A stretch of 64,000 bases of DNA. Origin: Paenibacillus faecalis (GTDB taxonomy: Bacteria; Bacillota; Bacilli; Paenibacillales; Paenibacillaceae). Within the stretch, counting starts at the first letter, position 1, and each line of letters begins with the position of its first letter. Below, piece by piece: positions 26,248 through 34,891 of this stretch. The notes below the pieces were generated by a model. The model searched no databases. It saw only the letters and a program-made list of their open reading frames with translations, and had not been told where the DNA came from. The DNA is taken from contig NZ_LT985747.1 of NCBI RefSeq assembly GCF_900289175.1, forward strand, positions 3,317,624-3,381,623. The letters run 5' to 3'. Both the position numbers and the translations under genes were made by a program.

Positions 26248-27431
26248 GTGGTAGCGAAACCAAACTGACGCTGTTATACGGCCAAGTATTGACTCCGGAA
26301 GGAATGAAGAAAAACGGCGTTCTCGCTATACGCGGTGAGCATATTGTATTTGCAGGTGAAGCTTCCGCGATGCCATCTGATCTGGATCAATCTGAAGCAG
26401 AAATTATACGGGATCAATCCGATCATTATATTATTCCCGGTTTTATCGATATTCATGTTCACGGCGGCAATGGTGAAGATTTCATGGATTCCGACCAGAA
26501 GGTTCTGGATACCATTACTTCTTACCACTGTTCGCAAGGAACTACCGCTATGCTGGCCACAACGATGACAGCACCAAAAAAGGCAATTGATTCCGTTCTT
26601 AAAGAAGTTCACGAATACCGCCAGCAAAAAATGCCTTATACAAGGCTGGAAGGCGTGCATCTGGAAGGTCCGTTTATTAGTCCGAAATGGCCGGGTGCTC
26701 AAAATCCGGAGCATATCGTTCCAGCAAGCATTGAATGGCTCGAGGAATGGGAAAAGTCTTATCCTGGTCTTGTCAAACAGGTCACGCTTGCTCCTGAGCG
26801 CGAAGGTGCGCTAGAAGCGATTGCCTGGCTTAAAGAGCATGGCATAACAGCTGCGCTCGGTCATACGGATGCTTCTTATGACGAAGTTCTAAACGCGATC
26901 GATGCCGGATTAAGCCATGGTGTACACACATTTAACGCCATGACGGGGCTTCATCACCGCAATCCCGGCACTGTCGGAGCCATGCTTAGTGATGATCGTC
27001 TAAGCGCTGAAATTATTGCAGATGGCATTCATGTTCATCCAGCAGGTATACGCATTTTGGAGCGAATGAAACAAAATGAAAAACTGATCCTCATTACCGA
27101 TGCCATGTCGGCTACAGGAATGCCTGATGGGGAATACACTTTGGGAGATCTTCCGGTTATCGTAAAAGATGGCGTAGCCAAGCTTAAAGGCGAGCGTGAC
27201 AGCCTTGCCGGCAGCACCTTAACAATGATCAAGGGCTTCCAATTCCTGATTCGCGAAATCGGAGTCAGCATGGAACGTGCTTCTGAAATCGCCAGCTTGA
27301 ATCCGGCCAAACGACTTGGGATTTCTCATCGAACCGGCCTACTTAAAAAAGGCTATCAGGCTGATGTACTTCTCCTAAATTCAGACTTGGATATCGATGG
27401 TGTATGGGTTCAGGGAGATCGTAAGTATTAG
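26244..27431 (+). CDS. nagA: N-acetylglucosamine-6-phosphate deacetylase
   Basis: The amidohydrolase removes acetate from GlcNAc-6-phosphate, feeding NagB. At 395 residues it is full length. The metal-site strand 'GFIDIHVHGGNGEDFMD', 'EGPFIS' with the metal Glu, 'ALGHTDASYDE' and the catalytic Asp in 'LITDAMSATGMPDG' are all visible. Last gene of the amino-sugar operon, closed by the terminator at 27441-27473. Confidence 0.95.
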   Translation: MSGSETKLTLLYGQVLTPEGMKKNGVLAIRGEHIVFAGEASAMPSDLDQSEAEIIRDQSDHYIIPGFIDIHVHGGNGEDFMDSDQKVLDTITSYHCSQGTTAMLATTMTAPKKAIDSVLKEVHEYRQQKMPYTRLEGVHLEGPFISPKWPGAQNPEHIVPASIEWLEEWEKSYPGLVKQVTLAPEREGALEAIAWLKEHGITAALGHTDASYDEVLNAIDAGLSHGVHTFNAMTGLHHRNPGTVGAMLSDDRLSAEIIADGIHVHPAGIRILERMKQNEKLILITDAMSATGMPDGEYTLGDLPVIVKDGVAKLKGERDSLAGSTLTMIKGFQFLIREIGVSMERASEIASLNPAKRLGISHRTGLLKKGYQADVLLLNSDLDIDGVWVQGDRKY

Positions 27432-27440
27432 AAAAAAGTC

Positions 27441-27473
27441 AAAGCTCTTGCCATTTTTCGGCAAGAGCTTTTT
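27441..27473. terminator. Terminator between nagA and the YhcN-type gene
   Basis: AAAGCTCTTGCC (27441-27452) pairs with GGCAAGAGCTTTTT (27460-27473). A's on the left and T's on the right suit both convergent genes. Confidence 0.85.
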
Positions 27474-27484
27474 ATATTAAATTG

Positions 27485-28528
27485 TTACCGGTTAGTTCGG
27501 GTGTTATAGTTCATGTTGCCATCGCGGTTTGTACCATCATAATTGGCGTTCATAGGGAAAAGACGATTGATGTAAGCTCCAATATCGTGAGCGATATTCC
27601 CTGTCGCATTCGTTACATCGTTAACGATTCCTCCTGGAGTACCGTTACCGTTAGCGTTGCCATTACCGTTGGTGTTACCATTTACGTTTCCATTATTATT
27701 TGAAAATCCTGCTGATTGATTAAAGAAATCAGGATCGGCGGATACATATACCTGATCACAGGATGGAGCTGCACTGCGGATTTTGCTGCTAACAGCTTCG
27801 CGAACATCCTGAGGAACACTATTCGCATTTGTTACATTGTTGTTTACATTTCCACCGTAACGTCCAGTGATTGTTCGATTGGTGCCATTTATATTGTTTG
27901 TAGTAAAATTACCATCTAAAGTACCGCGTCCCATTCCGGTATTGTTATCGAGCGGGGCTTGGGAATTGGTTCCAGACGGATGCGTTGTCGATGGATTATT
28001 CGTATTCGTTCTTGTTGGTGTTGTCATTTGACGCAGCAAGCCCATACTGCCTGTACCTGTGGTACCATAAGTACCGTCATTAGTACGGTTGCGAGTCGTG
28101 CCATTTAATGTTGGGGCCGGAGTTTTTCCTGTATTCATTTGAGTCATACTGCCATTGGTGCCATTGGTTCTATTTTGAATCCCATTCTGCCCATTTTGAT
28201 TATCAAGTGACAGCGCTACAAACGCCTTGTTGTTAGCAACAAACACATGGGCATCACGAACGCCTTTAACGTTAGAAACTTTGCTGGAGAGCGTCTGACT
28301 GTATTTCAAGTTCGTCAGATCATGCTGTGTACCATTGTTGTTGTTATTGTTATTATTGTTGTTTGCAGAATACGTACCAACACGCCCGTTATTCTTTGTA
28401 CTGATGTTATTAGTACTTGTTGTACCATTATTATTACCGTCATTAGGGTTTCCACAACCCGTTAACCCGGCCAAGCTGACGATCATTGCAGCTGACAGGG
28501 TTAAACCGAGGGCTTTGGTTTTGATCAT
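27485..28528 (-). CDS. YhcN/YlaJ-family sporulation lipoprotein, Asn/Thr/Gly-rich
   Basis: The 347-residue protein has a lipobox LTGC (Cys at about 25), then long low-complexity Asn/Gly/Thr stretches including a run of nine Asn near residues 57-66. The YhcN/YlaJ domain is split: 'VSNVKGVRDAHVFVANNKAFVALSLD' near 83-108, and 'VPQDVREAVSSKIRSAAPSCDQVYVSADPDFF' in the last third. The ~130-residue low-complexity insertion is unusual. Relatives in B. subtilis are forespore-expressed inner-spore-membrane lipoproteins affecting germination. Confidence 0.88.
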   Translation of the reverse strand: MIKTKALGLTLSAAMIVSLAGLTGCGNPNDGNNNGTTSTNNISTKNNGRVGTYSANNNNNNNNNNGTQHDLTNLKYSQTLSSKVSNVKGVRDAHVFVANNKAFVALSLDNQNGQNGIQNRTNGTNGSMTQMNTGKTPAPTLNGTTRNRTNDGTYGTTGTGSMGLLRQMTTPTRTNTNNPSTTHPSGTNSQAPLDNNTGMGRGTLDGNFTTNNINGTNRTITGRYGGNVNNNVTNANSVPQDVREAVSSKIRSAAPSCDQVYVSADPDFFNQSAGFSNNNGNVNGNTNGNGNANGNGTPGGIVNDVTNATGNIAHDIGAYINRLFPMNANYDGTNRDGNMNYNTRTNR

Positions 28529-28665
28529 AATTCATCCTCCATCTCATAGTGTTTTGTTTGCTGACATTGTTATGATGGCCTCGGGGATAACCGTGTATGC
28601 TGAAAGGTTTTGGCATTGACCTTCAAGTCTTAAGCTTTGTTTCAATGGCTGTTCATTAGACGTGA

Positions 28666-28700
28666 AAAATCCCGATCATCATTTGAGACGATCGAGATTT
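28666..28700 (-). terminator. Terminator at the end of the spore-surface cluster
   Basis: AAATCCCGATC (28667-28677) and GATCGAGATTT (28690-28700) form a stem with one mismatch, and the A-run on the left gives a U-run to leftward transcripts. Confidence 0.6.
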
Positions 28701-28711
28701 GTAGGGTTTAA

Positions 28712-29887
28712 TCATTTTAATTGTACGTTTATATTCCCTTTCACTTTATTCAATCGATTTATAACCTCTTCCAAACTTTCACCTTTGACGATAATTTGCC
28801 CAATTCGATCCGTACCAACTCGGAATTTGTTGATGCGGTCACCTACATTATAATCAAAAGATATTTGAATAATATCTTCATGACTGACGTTCCCATTCTC
28901 AAGTTTCGTAATTTCACCCTCCTTATCGGATATTAAGAGTTCGCAGGCACAAGGTTGAAAAGACTCGACAGAGAACGTAGGATTCATATGAAGAGCAGCC
29001 CTGATTATCTGTTCATAATAATCAAATCCATAAAAAGTAGAGACAAGTTCCGGTAAACAAGTTGCTCCGGCTCTTCCCCCAATTTCAAGGACAAACACTT
29101 TATCGTCTTTTAAAATAAAATCTGCATTAATCGCACAATTATTCAATTGGAGTGCCAAAATACTTTGTTTTAACTGATTAAAAAGATCCTGTTCCACATC
29201 ATCAGGTAATTCATAAGGTACATAGTGACCGATCGGTACACCAGCGTCCCCGTAAAACATCATATCCCCATGTGGCATAATAAATTGAATTTCATGATTA
29301 TACACATAAGATTGCGCTCCAAATTCGGTTCCTTCTATAAATTCTTCAACGATAAAAAAATCGAGCTTTGTATCTCGTCTTACTTTGTCATATGCATCGT
29401 CGATTTGCTCTTTATCCGTAACCTTTACAATCCCTTTGCTCGCTCCACCGTCTACCGCTTTGAACATGAGTGGCATCGAAAGCACTTCGAAGGCAGCATA
29501 GACTTCCTCTTTATTTCTGACTTTTACAAATTTGGCGGTTCTCACGCCGTGCTCCATAAACGCTTGCTTCATTTTCCACTTGTTTGATGATAACTGAGCA
29601 GACTCATAATTCAATCCGCTAACCCCGATTTCATCGACGACCTTGCCAATCGACTTTACAGCCACATCCGTACCTGTCGTACATATTCCATCGATCCCTT
29701 CGAAACGGGCGATTTCCGCTACTTTTTCTATATTGGTTGTATCCTCATAATAAACTTTATCAGCCAGTGAAAATCCTGGATAGTTCCCCTGCCTACTTAC
29801 AACAATAACGTACAATCCCATTTCTTTTGCCTTTTTAATTAATGGTAGCTGAGAAATACCTGCACCTAAAATCATTAATTTCTTCAT
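28712..29887 (-). CDS. ATP-grasp ligase of the carbamoyl-phosphate-synthase-like type
   Basis: The 391-residue protein has an N-terminal Rossmann-like pre-ATP domain (MILGAGISQLPLIKKAKEMG), an ATP-grasp core (about 100-300) with 'MFKAVDGGASKGIVKV', 'FIVEEFIEGTEFGAQSY' and the metal-binding 'VFVLEIGGRAGATCLP'. Such enzymes join a carboxylate to an amine or thiol via an acyl-phosphate. Being last in the cluster, four-base-overlapped with the DegT aminotransferase, it may acylate an amino sugar or amino acid made by it. The product is unknown. Confidence 0.85.
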   Translation of the reverse strand: MKKLMILGAGISQLPLIKKAKEMGLYVIVVSRQGNYPGFSLADKVYYEDTTNIEKVAEIARFEGIDGICTTGTDVAVKSIGKVVDEIGVSGLNYESAQLSSNKWKMKQAFMEHGVRTAKFVKVRNKEEVYAAFEVLSMPLMFKAVDGGASKGIVKVTDKEQIDDAYDKVRRDTKLDFFIVEEFIEGTEFGAQSYVYNHEIQFIMPHGDMMFYGDAGVPIGHYVPYELPDDVEQDLFNQLKQSILALQLNNCAINADFILKDDKVFVLEIGGRAGATCLPELVSTFYGFDYYEQIIRAALHMNPTFSVESFQPCACELLISDKEGEITKLENGNVSHEDIIQISFDYNVGDRINKFRVGTDRIGQIIVKGESLEEVINRLNKVKGNINVQLK

Positions 29888-31017
29888 GGTTTAAACTCCC
29901 TGATGCGATTAATGATCCGTTCTTGATCTTCTTCTGTCACATTTGGATGGATAGGAAGGGTAAGAATACTTTTCCAGATTTCAGACGAAAGCGGAACGAC
30001 CGCTTTTAGATGAAGATAAACAGGATGAAGATGACAAGGATAATAATGAACACCAGTAGCGATATTTTGTTCTTGCAGATGAACAATCATACGATCTCTC
30101 AAAGATTCTTCCTTGAATTTAATCTGAAACAAATGCCATGAGCTTTTGACATCAGGGTGTTCCCGAGGAAGCTCGATCCATTCCAAATCTTTCAGCTCGG
30201 AACGATATCGTTCCGCTATTTCCCTGCGTCTTCCATTTAAGTGACCCAACTTGCCTAATTGAACGAGCCCCATAGCCGCTTGCATATCGTTCATATGGTA
30301 TTTATAGCCCACTTTATCAACGAAATACTGCCATGCATACACTTTTTCATTGGAAGATCGTATCCATGTATCACGTGAAATACCAACCCATCGCATCTCA
30401 CGCAGTTTTCGATTCATCCACTCGGTATTGCAGGTGATAGCGCCCCCTTCACCGCATGTCAAATTTTTGACAGCATGGAAGCTAAAGCAAGTAATATCAC
30501 TGATCGATCCGATTCGGTTCCCTTTATATTCTGCACCGCAAGCATGCGCGGCATCTTCAACAATTTTGATCCCTTTCGATGTGGCTATCTTGTGAATTGC
30601 ATCCATATCACAAGGATGCCCTCCCATATGCACGACAATAATGGCTTTCGTCTTATCCGTAACTTTTCGTTCGATATCAGCTGGAGATATATTGATGGTG
30701 TCTCTTTCAATATCTGCAAAGACCGGAGTTGCACCAACATAACTAACCGCATGAACCGTGGATATGAAAGTGATCGAAGGCACAATAACTTCATCACCCG
30801 GTCCAACTCCTAAGATCTCCATAGCCATATGAAGTGCAGCCGTGCCAGAATTAAGTGCTACCGCAAATCGGCTACCGACAAACTTGGCGAACTCCCGTTC
30901 AAATTGTTCAGTTTTAGGGCCAAGACCAAGCCATCCAGAACGTAAAACTTCTGTTACTGCGTCAGTTTCCTCTTGGCCAATGCTTGGTTGAAGAACGGGT
31001 ATTAATTTATAATCCAA
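29884..31017 (-). CDS. DegT/DnrJ/EryC1-family PLP aminotransferase
   Basis: This sugar aminotransferase converts a keto-sugar nucleotide to an amino sugar. The PLP-lysine is in FSFHAVKNLTCGEGG (Lys about 184); 'LNSGTAALHMA' binds the phosphate and 'EDAAHACGA' holds the ring-contact Asp. The frame opens with an ATG at 31035, but AAAGGAGAGG lies inside that extension and is well placed for TTG 31017, giving 377 residues. The 4-keto sugar donor pathway is not encoded here apart from the nucleotidyltransferase at 37235-37945. Confidence 0.9.
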   Translation of the reverse strand: MDYKLIPVLQPSIGQEETDAVTEVLRSGWLGLGPKTEQFEREFAKFVGSRFAVALNSGTAALHMAMEILGVGPGDEVIVPSITFISTVHAVSYVGATPVFADIERDTINISPADIERKVTDKTKAIIVVHMGGHPCDMDAIHKIATSKGIKIVEDAAHACGAEYKGNRIGSISDITCFSFHAVKNLTCGEGGAITCNTEWMNRKLREMRWVGISRDTWIRSSNEKVYAWQYFVDKVGYKYHMNDMQAAMGLVQLGKLGHLNGRRREIAERYRSELKDLEWIELPREHPDVKSSWHLFQIKFKEESLRDRMIVHLQEQNIATGVHYYPCHLHPVYLHLKAVVPLSSEIWKSILTLPIHPNVTEEDQERIINRIREFKP

Positions 31018-31039
31018 GTAAACCTCTCCTTTCATAACC

Positions 31040-32071
31040 TCAGTTACTTCTCATTAAAATTTGTGAGCGCCAACACTCAGCACAAGCTTCTATCGAGAAA
31101 TTTTCCCAAGCTATTTTTTCCGCATGTTCTGCAATGTTCTGTCGAAGTTCCGGTTGCTCGATCAGCTCAACTATAGCCTCATACCAATCTTCACTTGTTT
31201 CCGAGGCAACCAAGCCACTTTCTTTGTTTTGAACCCATTCTTCGTATGCCGGAGAGGAAGTGTAGATACCCGGAATTCGGCAAGCAGAATACTCACGGAA
31301 TTTGTTATTGCTCTTACAATCATGCAGCAATGTCCGCTCAAGCGGAGCGAGTCCAATGTCCCAGCTTGAACGGTATAGACGCTTTAGAAATTTTTTGTAA
31401 TTTTCATCATAAGGTTCTGTATGCACTTGTGATTTATTTACAAGTTCATCCGGAGCATATCCACAAAACTCGATTCTAATTTTATCCCCATACTTCCTTA
31501 ATATTTCGTCTAGCGCCTTTATAACAGGTGCGAAAGCCACCGGCTTTCTTCCGCCTTCATATCCGATAATAATTTGATTCTCCGTTTTTTTCTTCTTTTT
31601 CAAACCAGATATTATGGAGAAATCTACACTTCCCGGAAAATATACAATCTTATTCGGCTGAAAATGCGTTTCAAGATGCCTGGCAAAAAAACTTGAGGCG
31701 ACTTTGACAATTTGAGCGTTTTTAAGAAACTTGACATAAGTCTTTCTGCGTGACGATTCATGATAGTATCTGCCAATATCTGAATCAGGGGACATGGCTA
31801 AGAAATGATCATCAATGACATACACCGTTTTTTTTCCCATCTCATGAGCCATTTCAAGATATTTATATGCTTCATGCTGAACCGTGCGAAAGAAGATGAC
31901 AATATCCGCTTCTCCTATTCTCGATTTATTTAGCTCATCATCTGATCTCACGTCAAATGAGCATACCCCTTTTTGTTCAAGATATCGGAGTGGCTGTTCA
32001 ATCCCAATCTTATATGAAGCAATTTTATTTGATCCGATGATGAGTACATTTATATCTCCTTTTCTCCCCAT
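31040..32071 (-). CDS. Glycosyltransferase (GT-B-like), paralogue of the next gene upstream
   Basis: The 343-residue protein shares long blocks with the product of 32090-33292: 'TVYVIDDHF', 'IVYFPGSVDF' and 'NNKFREYSACRIPGIY'. The last resembles the nucleotide-sugar-binding end of group-1 glycosyltransferases. It lacks the basic, Gly-repeat N-terminal tag that the paralogue carries. ATG 32071 is chosen (GGGGGTGAG upstream) over GTG 32080. It likely adds a sugar to a spore-surface glycan; donor and acceptor are unknown. Confidence 0.75.
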   Translation of the reverse strand: MGRKGDINVLIIGSNKIASYKIGIEQPLRYLEQKGVCSFDVRSDDELNKSRIGEADIVIFFRTVQHEAYKYLEMAHEMGKKTVYVIDDHFLAMSPDSDIGRYYHESSRRKTYVKFLKNAQIVKVASSFFARHLETHFQPNKIVYFPGSVDFSIISGLKKKKKTENQIIIGYEGGRKPVAFAPVIKALDEILRKYGDKIRIEFCGYAPDELVNKSQVHTEPYDENYKKFLKRLYRSSWDIGLAPLERTLLHDCKSNNKFREYSACRIPGIYTSSPAYEEWVQNKESGLVASETSEDWYEAIVELIEQPELRQNIAEHAEKIAWENFSIEACAECWRSQILMRSN

Positions 32072-32089
32072 TTCTCTCACCCCCTCAAT

Positions 32090-33292
32090 TTACATTTTCA
32101 ATATAAATTTCTTCCAATGGTCTACACACGTATGCAGCGAAAAATGCTGCCTTACTGCCGTCCCTGCATTTTCTCTGATACGTTCCCTCATCGGCGGATC
32201 TTCAATCATAGTCTTAATCCCTTCAAACCAAGCGCTCTCGGTATGTTCAACAAGATACCCGGATTCACCTTGAGTAATCCAAGGAACATAAGCAGGTACT
32301 TTGGAATAAATTCCTGGAATTCGACAAGCACCATATTCGCGGAATTTATTATTCGTTTTCCCCTTATTAAATAAGGTATCGGCGAGTGGCGCTATCCCTA
32401 TATCCCAATTGCACCGATTCAGTTCTTTCATGAAATCCTTGTATTCCATACCTCCACCTTTAAATTTTATACTTGGACGATCGACAAAAGCTTTGGGAAT
32501 GTATCCGAGGAACTCCAGTCTCACAAATCCTCCATAGTAATCAAGAATCTTGTTCAACGCCGGTATGACAGGGGAAAAATCTTCCTCTTTCTCGCCCCCA
32601 GCATAACCTATAACGATTTGTTCCCGCCCTCGATCACTTCTCTTTTGCTTATCAAGCCAGTCAAAGTCGACACTTCCGGGAAAATATATAACATTTTTAT
32701 TAAAACGTTCCTGAATATACGTACCGAGATCAGGAGCATCTACTTTAATGGTTTGAGCGCTTCTTAAAAATTTGATAAACGTTTCTCTTCGCACCGGATC
32801 GCAATAGTATTGCCCGACAGCAGTTGTCGGTTCAATTTCCAGGAAATTGTCATCGATTACATATACTGTCCGCTTCCTGAGTTGGTGCGCCAGCTCTAAT
32901 AACGTATAGGCCGAAGGTTCAACATTGCGTACAAACACAATGGTATCTGCCGCTGCTATCATTTCTTTACTCACTTCATGCTCCAGCTTCATATCATATT
33001 TTAGATTACTGCTTTTATTCAATGCGTTAAAAGGTTGAAGAACGCCTATTTCTAAAGAGGGAATCATTCCCGCTGCGATCACAAGAACATCTATTTTAGG
33101 CAGCTCAGTTTCAATAACCGCTACTGCGTTGTTAGAAGCGATTTGGGCTACTGTTCGCCCATGTTGAAAACCATCCTCTCTTCCTTTTTGAAAACCATCG
33201 ATACGTCCTCTTTGATATGCGTTTTGGGTAACGGAAGGCTTCCTCAGTTTCAGGCGGCGCATTCTGCTCTTTTGTTTTTTTCTTAAAGCCAT
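32090..33292 (-). CDS. Tagged glycosyltransferase (GT-B-like) with basic and GX3-repeat N terminus
   Basis: Starting at ATG 33292 (AAAGGAGAAGG upstream, one base after the previous stop) the product is 400 residues. Residues 1-20 are strongly basic (RKKQKSRMRRLKLRK). Residues 25-45 hold the tetrapeptide repeat, with Ala25 and Gly29, 33, 37, 41 and 45. The catalytic part resembles the paralogue at 31040-32071 (VYVIDDNF, VIYFPGSVDFD, NNKFREYGACRIPGIY). The frame is open to 33394, but that part overlaps the upstream gene. The repeat is presumably a targeting or assembly tag. Confidence 0.8.
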   Translation of the reverse strand: MALRKKQKSRMRRLKLRKPSVTQNAYQRGRIDGFQKGREDGFQHGRTVAQIASNNAVAVIETELPKIDVLVIAAGMIPSLEIGVLQPFNALNKSSNLKYDMKLEHEVSKEMIAAADTIVFVRNVEPSAYTLLELAHQLRKRTVYVIDDNFLEIEPTTAVGQYYCDPVRRETFIKFLRSAQTIKVDAPDLGTYIQERFNKNVIYFPGSVDFDWLDKQKRSDRGREQIVIGYAGGEKEEDFSPVIPALNKILDYYGGFVRLEFLGYIPKAFVDRPSIKFKGGGMEYKDFMKELNRCNWDIGIAPLADTLFNKGKTNNKFREYGACRIPGIYSKVPAYVPWITQGESGYLVEHTESAWFEGIKTMIEDPPMRERIRENAGTAVRQHFSLHTCVDHWKKFILKM

Positions 33293-33293
33293 C

Positions 33294-33551
33294 TTATCCT
33301 TCTCCTTTATAAGCTTCTTGATGGCCAGCTTCCATACCCTCCGAATAGCCAACGTTAAAACCTTCATTATATGCTTCATCAAAACCCTTATCATACGCTT
33401 GATTGTAATTTATGGCTTGCTGCGCTGGCGTTGCAATGCTTAATCTCTTTCCCGGTCCTCTCCTTCCTCTTCTGATCAGTTTCCTGCTTCTTAACAATCT
33501 TTTTTTCGATCTGAAATTACGGATTTTTTTACCCCTTCTCATAAATTTCAC
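33294..33551 (-). CDS. Tag-only small protein: basic stretch plus GX3 repeat, no enzyme domain
   Basis: The 85-residue protein is nearly all tag. Residues 2-36 are rich in Arg/Lys (MRRGKKIRNFRSKKRLLRSR), a short linker follows, and residues 52-80 form eight repeats with Gly or Ala at 52, 56, 60, 64, 68, 72, 76 and 80, mostly followed by Tyr or Phe (GFNVGYSEGMEAG). The whole C-terminal half is acidic and probably helical. It sits between two tagged glycosyltransferase genes, with 11 and 1 base spacers. A scaffold or adaptor role is inferred from this composition. Confidence 0.75.
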   Translation of the reverse strand: MKFMRRGKKIRNFRSKKRLLRSRKLIRRGRRGPGKRLSIATPAQQAINYNQAYDKGFDEAYNEGFNVGYSEGMEAGHQEAYKGEG

Positions 33552-33562
33552 CCTCTGCTCAT

Positions 33563-34891
33563 TTAAATGTTATCTGCCTTAATTACCGGAGGCGGAATAA
33601 TCGGGGCCCCCTCCTCGTAATCCCGTAACTCGTCAGGACTGACTGACAACGGTTCAAAAGAATCAAGCTGCCAAGCCATTAATGTGTGTCGATTGAGAAA
33701 CCGATGCAGTTTATTCCCTTTACGCTGAAAAACACTGCCATTCCGTATTTTGACAAGTCTTCCTTCTGTAACCTTGCCATCATCGAGTAAACCATACACG
33801 GCCTTCATGCGACGATTTACGTCCTCTGCGGACATGACTTTACCAAGAGGCCAATTCCGCAGATCGACCTGAGATACGCGAACAGCCTGCACTGGATTTG
33901 TGCCGTCAATCGGATAGCGGTTTCCTTGCTCTATCCAATACGACCTCGAACCGGCTCCTTTCACAACCACACAAGTTGGATACGAATCAATGGTTTGAAG
34001 GTTTACGCTATCTGTTTTACGCTGCCAATCAAGGGACAGGATGCCATGAGGATCACTCCATTTGTTCGAAAAGAAACTCAAATTGTTCGCATATACCTGA
34101 TCGAACCTGGAACTTAATGATTTCATGCTCACACTGCCGTAATGATGGATAAATGTATCCTTCGCGATAATAAGCTGCATTCCGAGAAGCCGAGCACGTA
34201 GTCCATAATCGTCATCTTCACAGTTTCCGATCTGAAAACCTTCATCAAAATAACCTAATCGAATAAAATCCTTCCGACGAAGCAGCATGCAAAAGCCAGT
34301 CAACCGGCTTGTTTCGGACCAGCAACGAGCATTGGATTGGTTGTGTGTTCGGGAAAACTGCTGCATCTCCGTTATATTCGTATAACTGACATCAATTAAT
34401 TGATCACCACTAATGTAATTCGTTACAGGTCCGACAATCCCGAATCGTGAATTGCTGTGCAGGCAGGCAAGCAAGTTGGACAGCCAGTTGGAAGTAACGA
34501 CAGCATCATTGTTCAAGATCAACAAGGTGGTTCCTCTCGCCATCATAAGTCCCTGATTTACTGCGCCTGCAAACCCCAAATTTTCTTGATTGATCCGAAA
34601 TCGCATCCCTTTAGCCGATTTAAGGTATTCCGTTGTTCCGTCAACAGATGCATTGTCGATAATAATCAACTCATATGGCTCATGTGTATATCGAACAACG
34701 CTTTCGATACACTCCTTTAAATAATGAAGCTGATTATAGGTCGGAATGATGATGCTCGTACCTTCAAAGTAAGTTGTACTGCGCATGGCTCCCTCTGCTT
34801 TTCCACGTCTATACCCATCTGCGTAGCCTGAATTAAATCCTTTAATATAGCCATCGTTATATCCTTTATTGCTATATCTCCTGTTGTTCAT
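33563..34891 (-). CDS. Tagged family-2 glycosyltransferase with duplicated C-terminal module
   Basis: Residues 10-34 contain seven exact repeats (Gly at 10, 14, 18, 22, 26, 30, 34). A GT2 domain follows at about 45-290: 'IIIPTYNQLHYLKECIESV', 'IDNASVDGT', the DXD-like NNDAV, and 'NCEDDDYGLRARLLG', as in rhamnosyltransferase-like enzymes. Residues about 306-352 and 378-430 are two copies of an unrecognised module: V-K-x-x-G-S...G-N, ending VSQVDLRNW-x-x-G and VSPDELRDY-x-x-G. AAGGAGAG precedes the ATG; the start overlaps the upstream stop by four bases. Confidence 0.85.
   Translation of the reverse strand: MNNRRYSNKGYNDGYIKGFNSGYADGYRRGKAEGAMRSTTYFEGTSIIIPTYNQLHYLKECIESVVRYTHEPYELIIIDNASVDGTTEYLKSAKGMRFRINQENLGFAGAVNQGLMMARGTTLLILNNDAVVTSNWLSNLLACLHSNSRFGIVGPVTNYISGDQLIDVSYTNITEMQQFSRTHNQSNARCWSETSRLTGFCMLLRRKDFIRLGYFDEGFQIGNCEDDDYGLRARLLGMQLIIAKDTFIHHYGSVSMKSLSSRFDQVYANNLSFFSNKWSDPHGILSLDWQRKTDSVNLQTIDSYPTCVVVKGAGSRSYWIEQGNRYPIDGTNPVQAVRVSQVDLRNWPLGKVMSAEDVNRRMKAVYGLLDDGKVTEGRLVKIRNGSVFQRKGNKLHRFLNRHTLMAWQLDSFEPLSVSPDELRDYEEGAPIIPPPVIKADNI

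Noticed and set aside
27482..28619. Valine/isoleucine-rich plus-strand frames opposite the YhcN gene
   Set aside because: They are the complement of Asn codon runs; hydrophobic appearance is an artefact of the repeat.
28721..29587. Plus-strand frames opposite the ATP-grasp gene
   Set aside because: They are shadows of the conserved minus-strand coding sequence.
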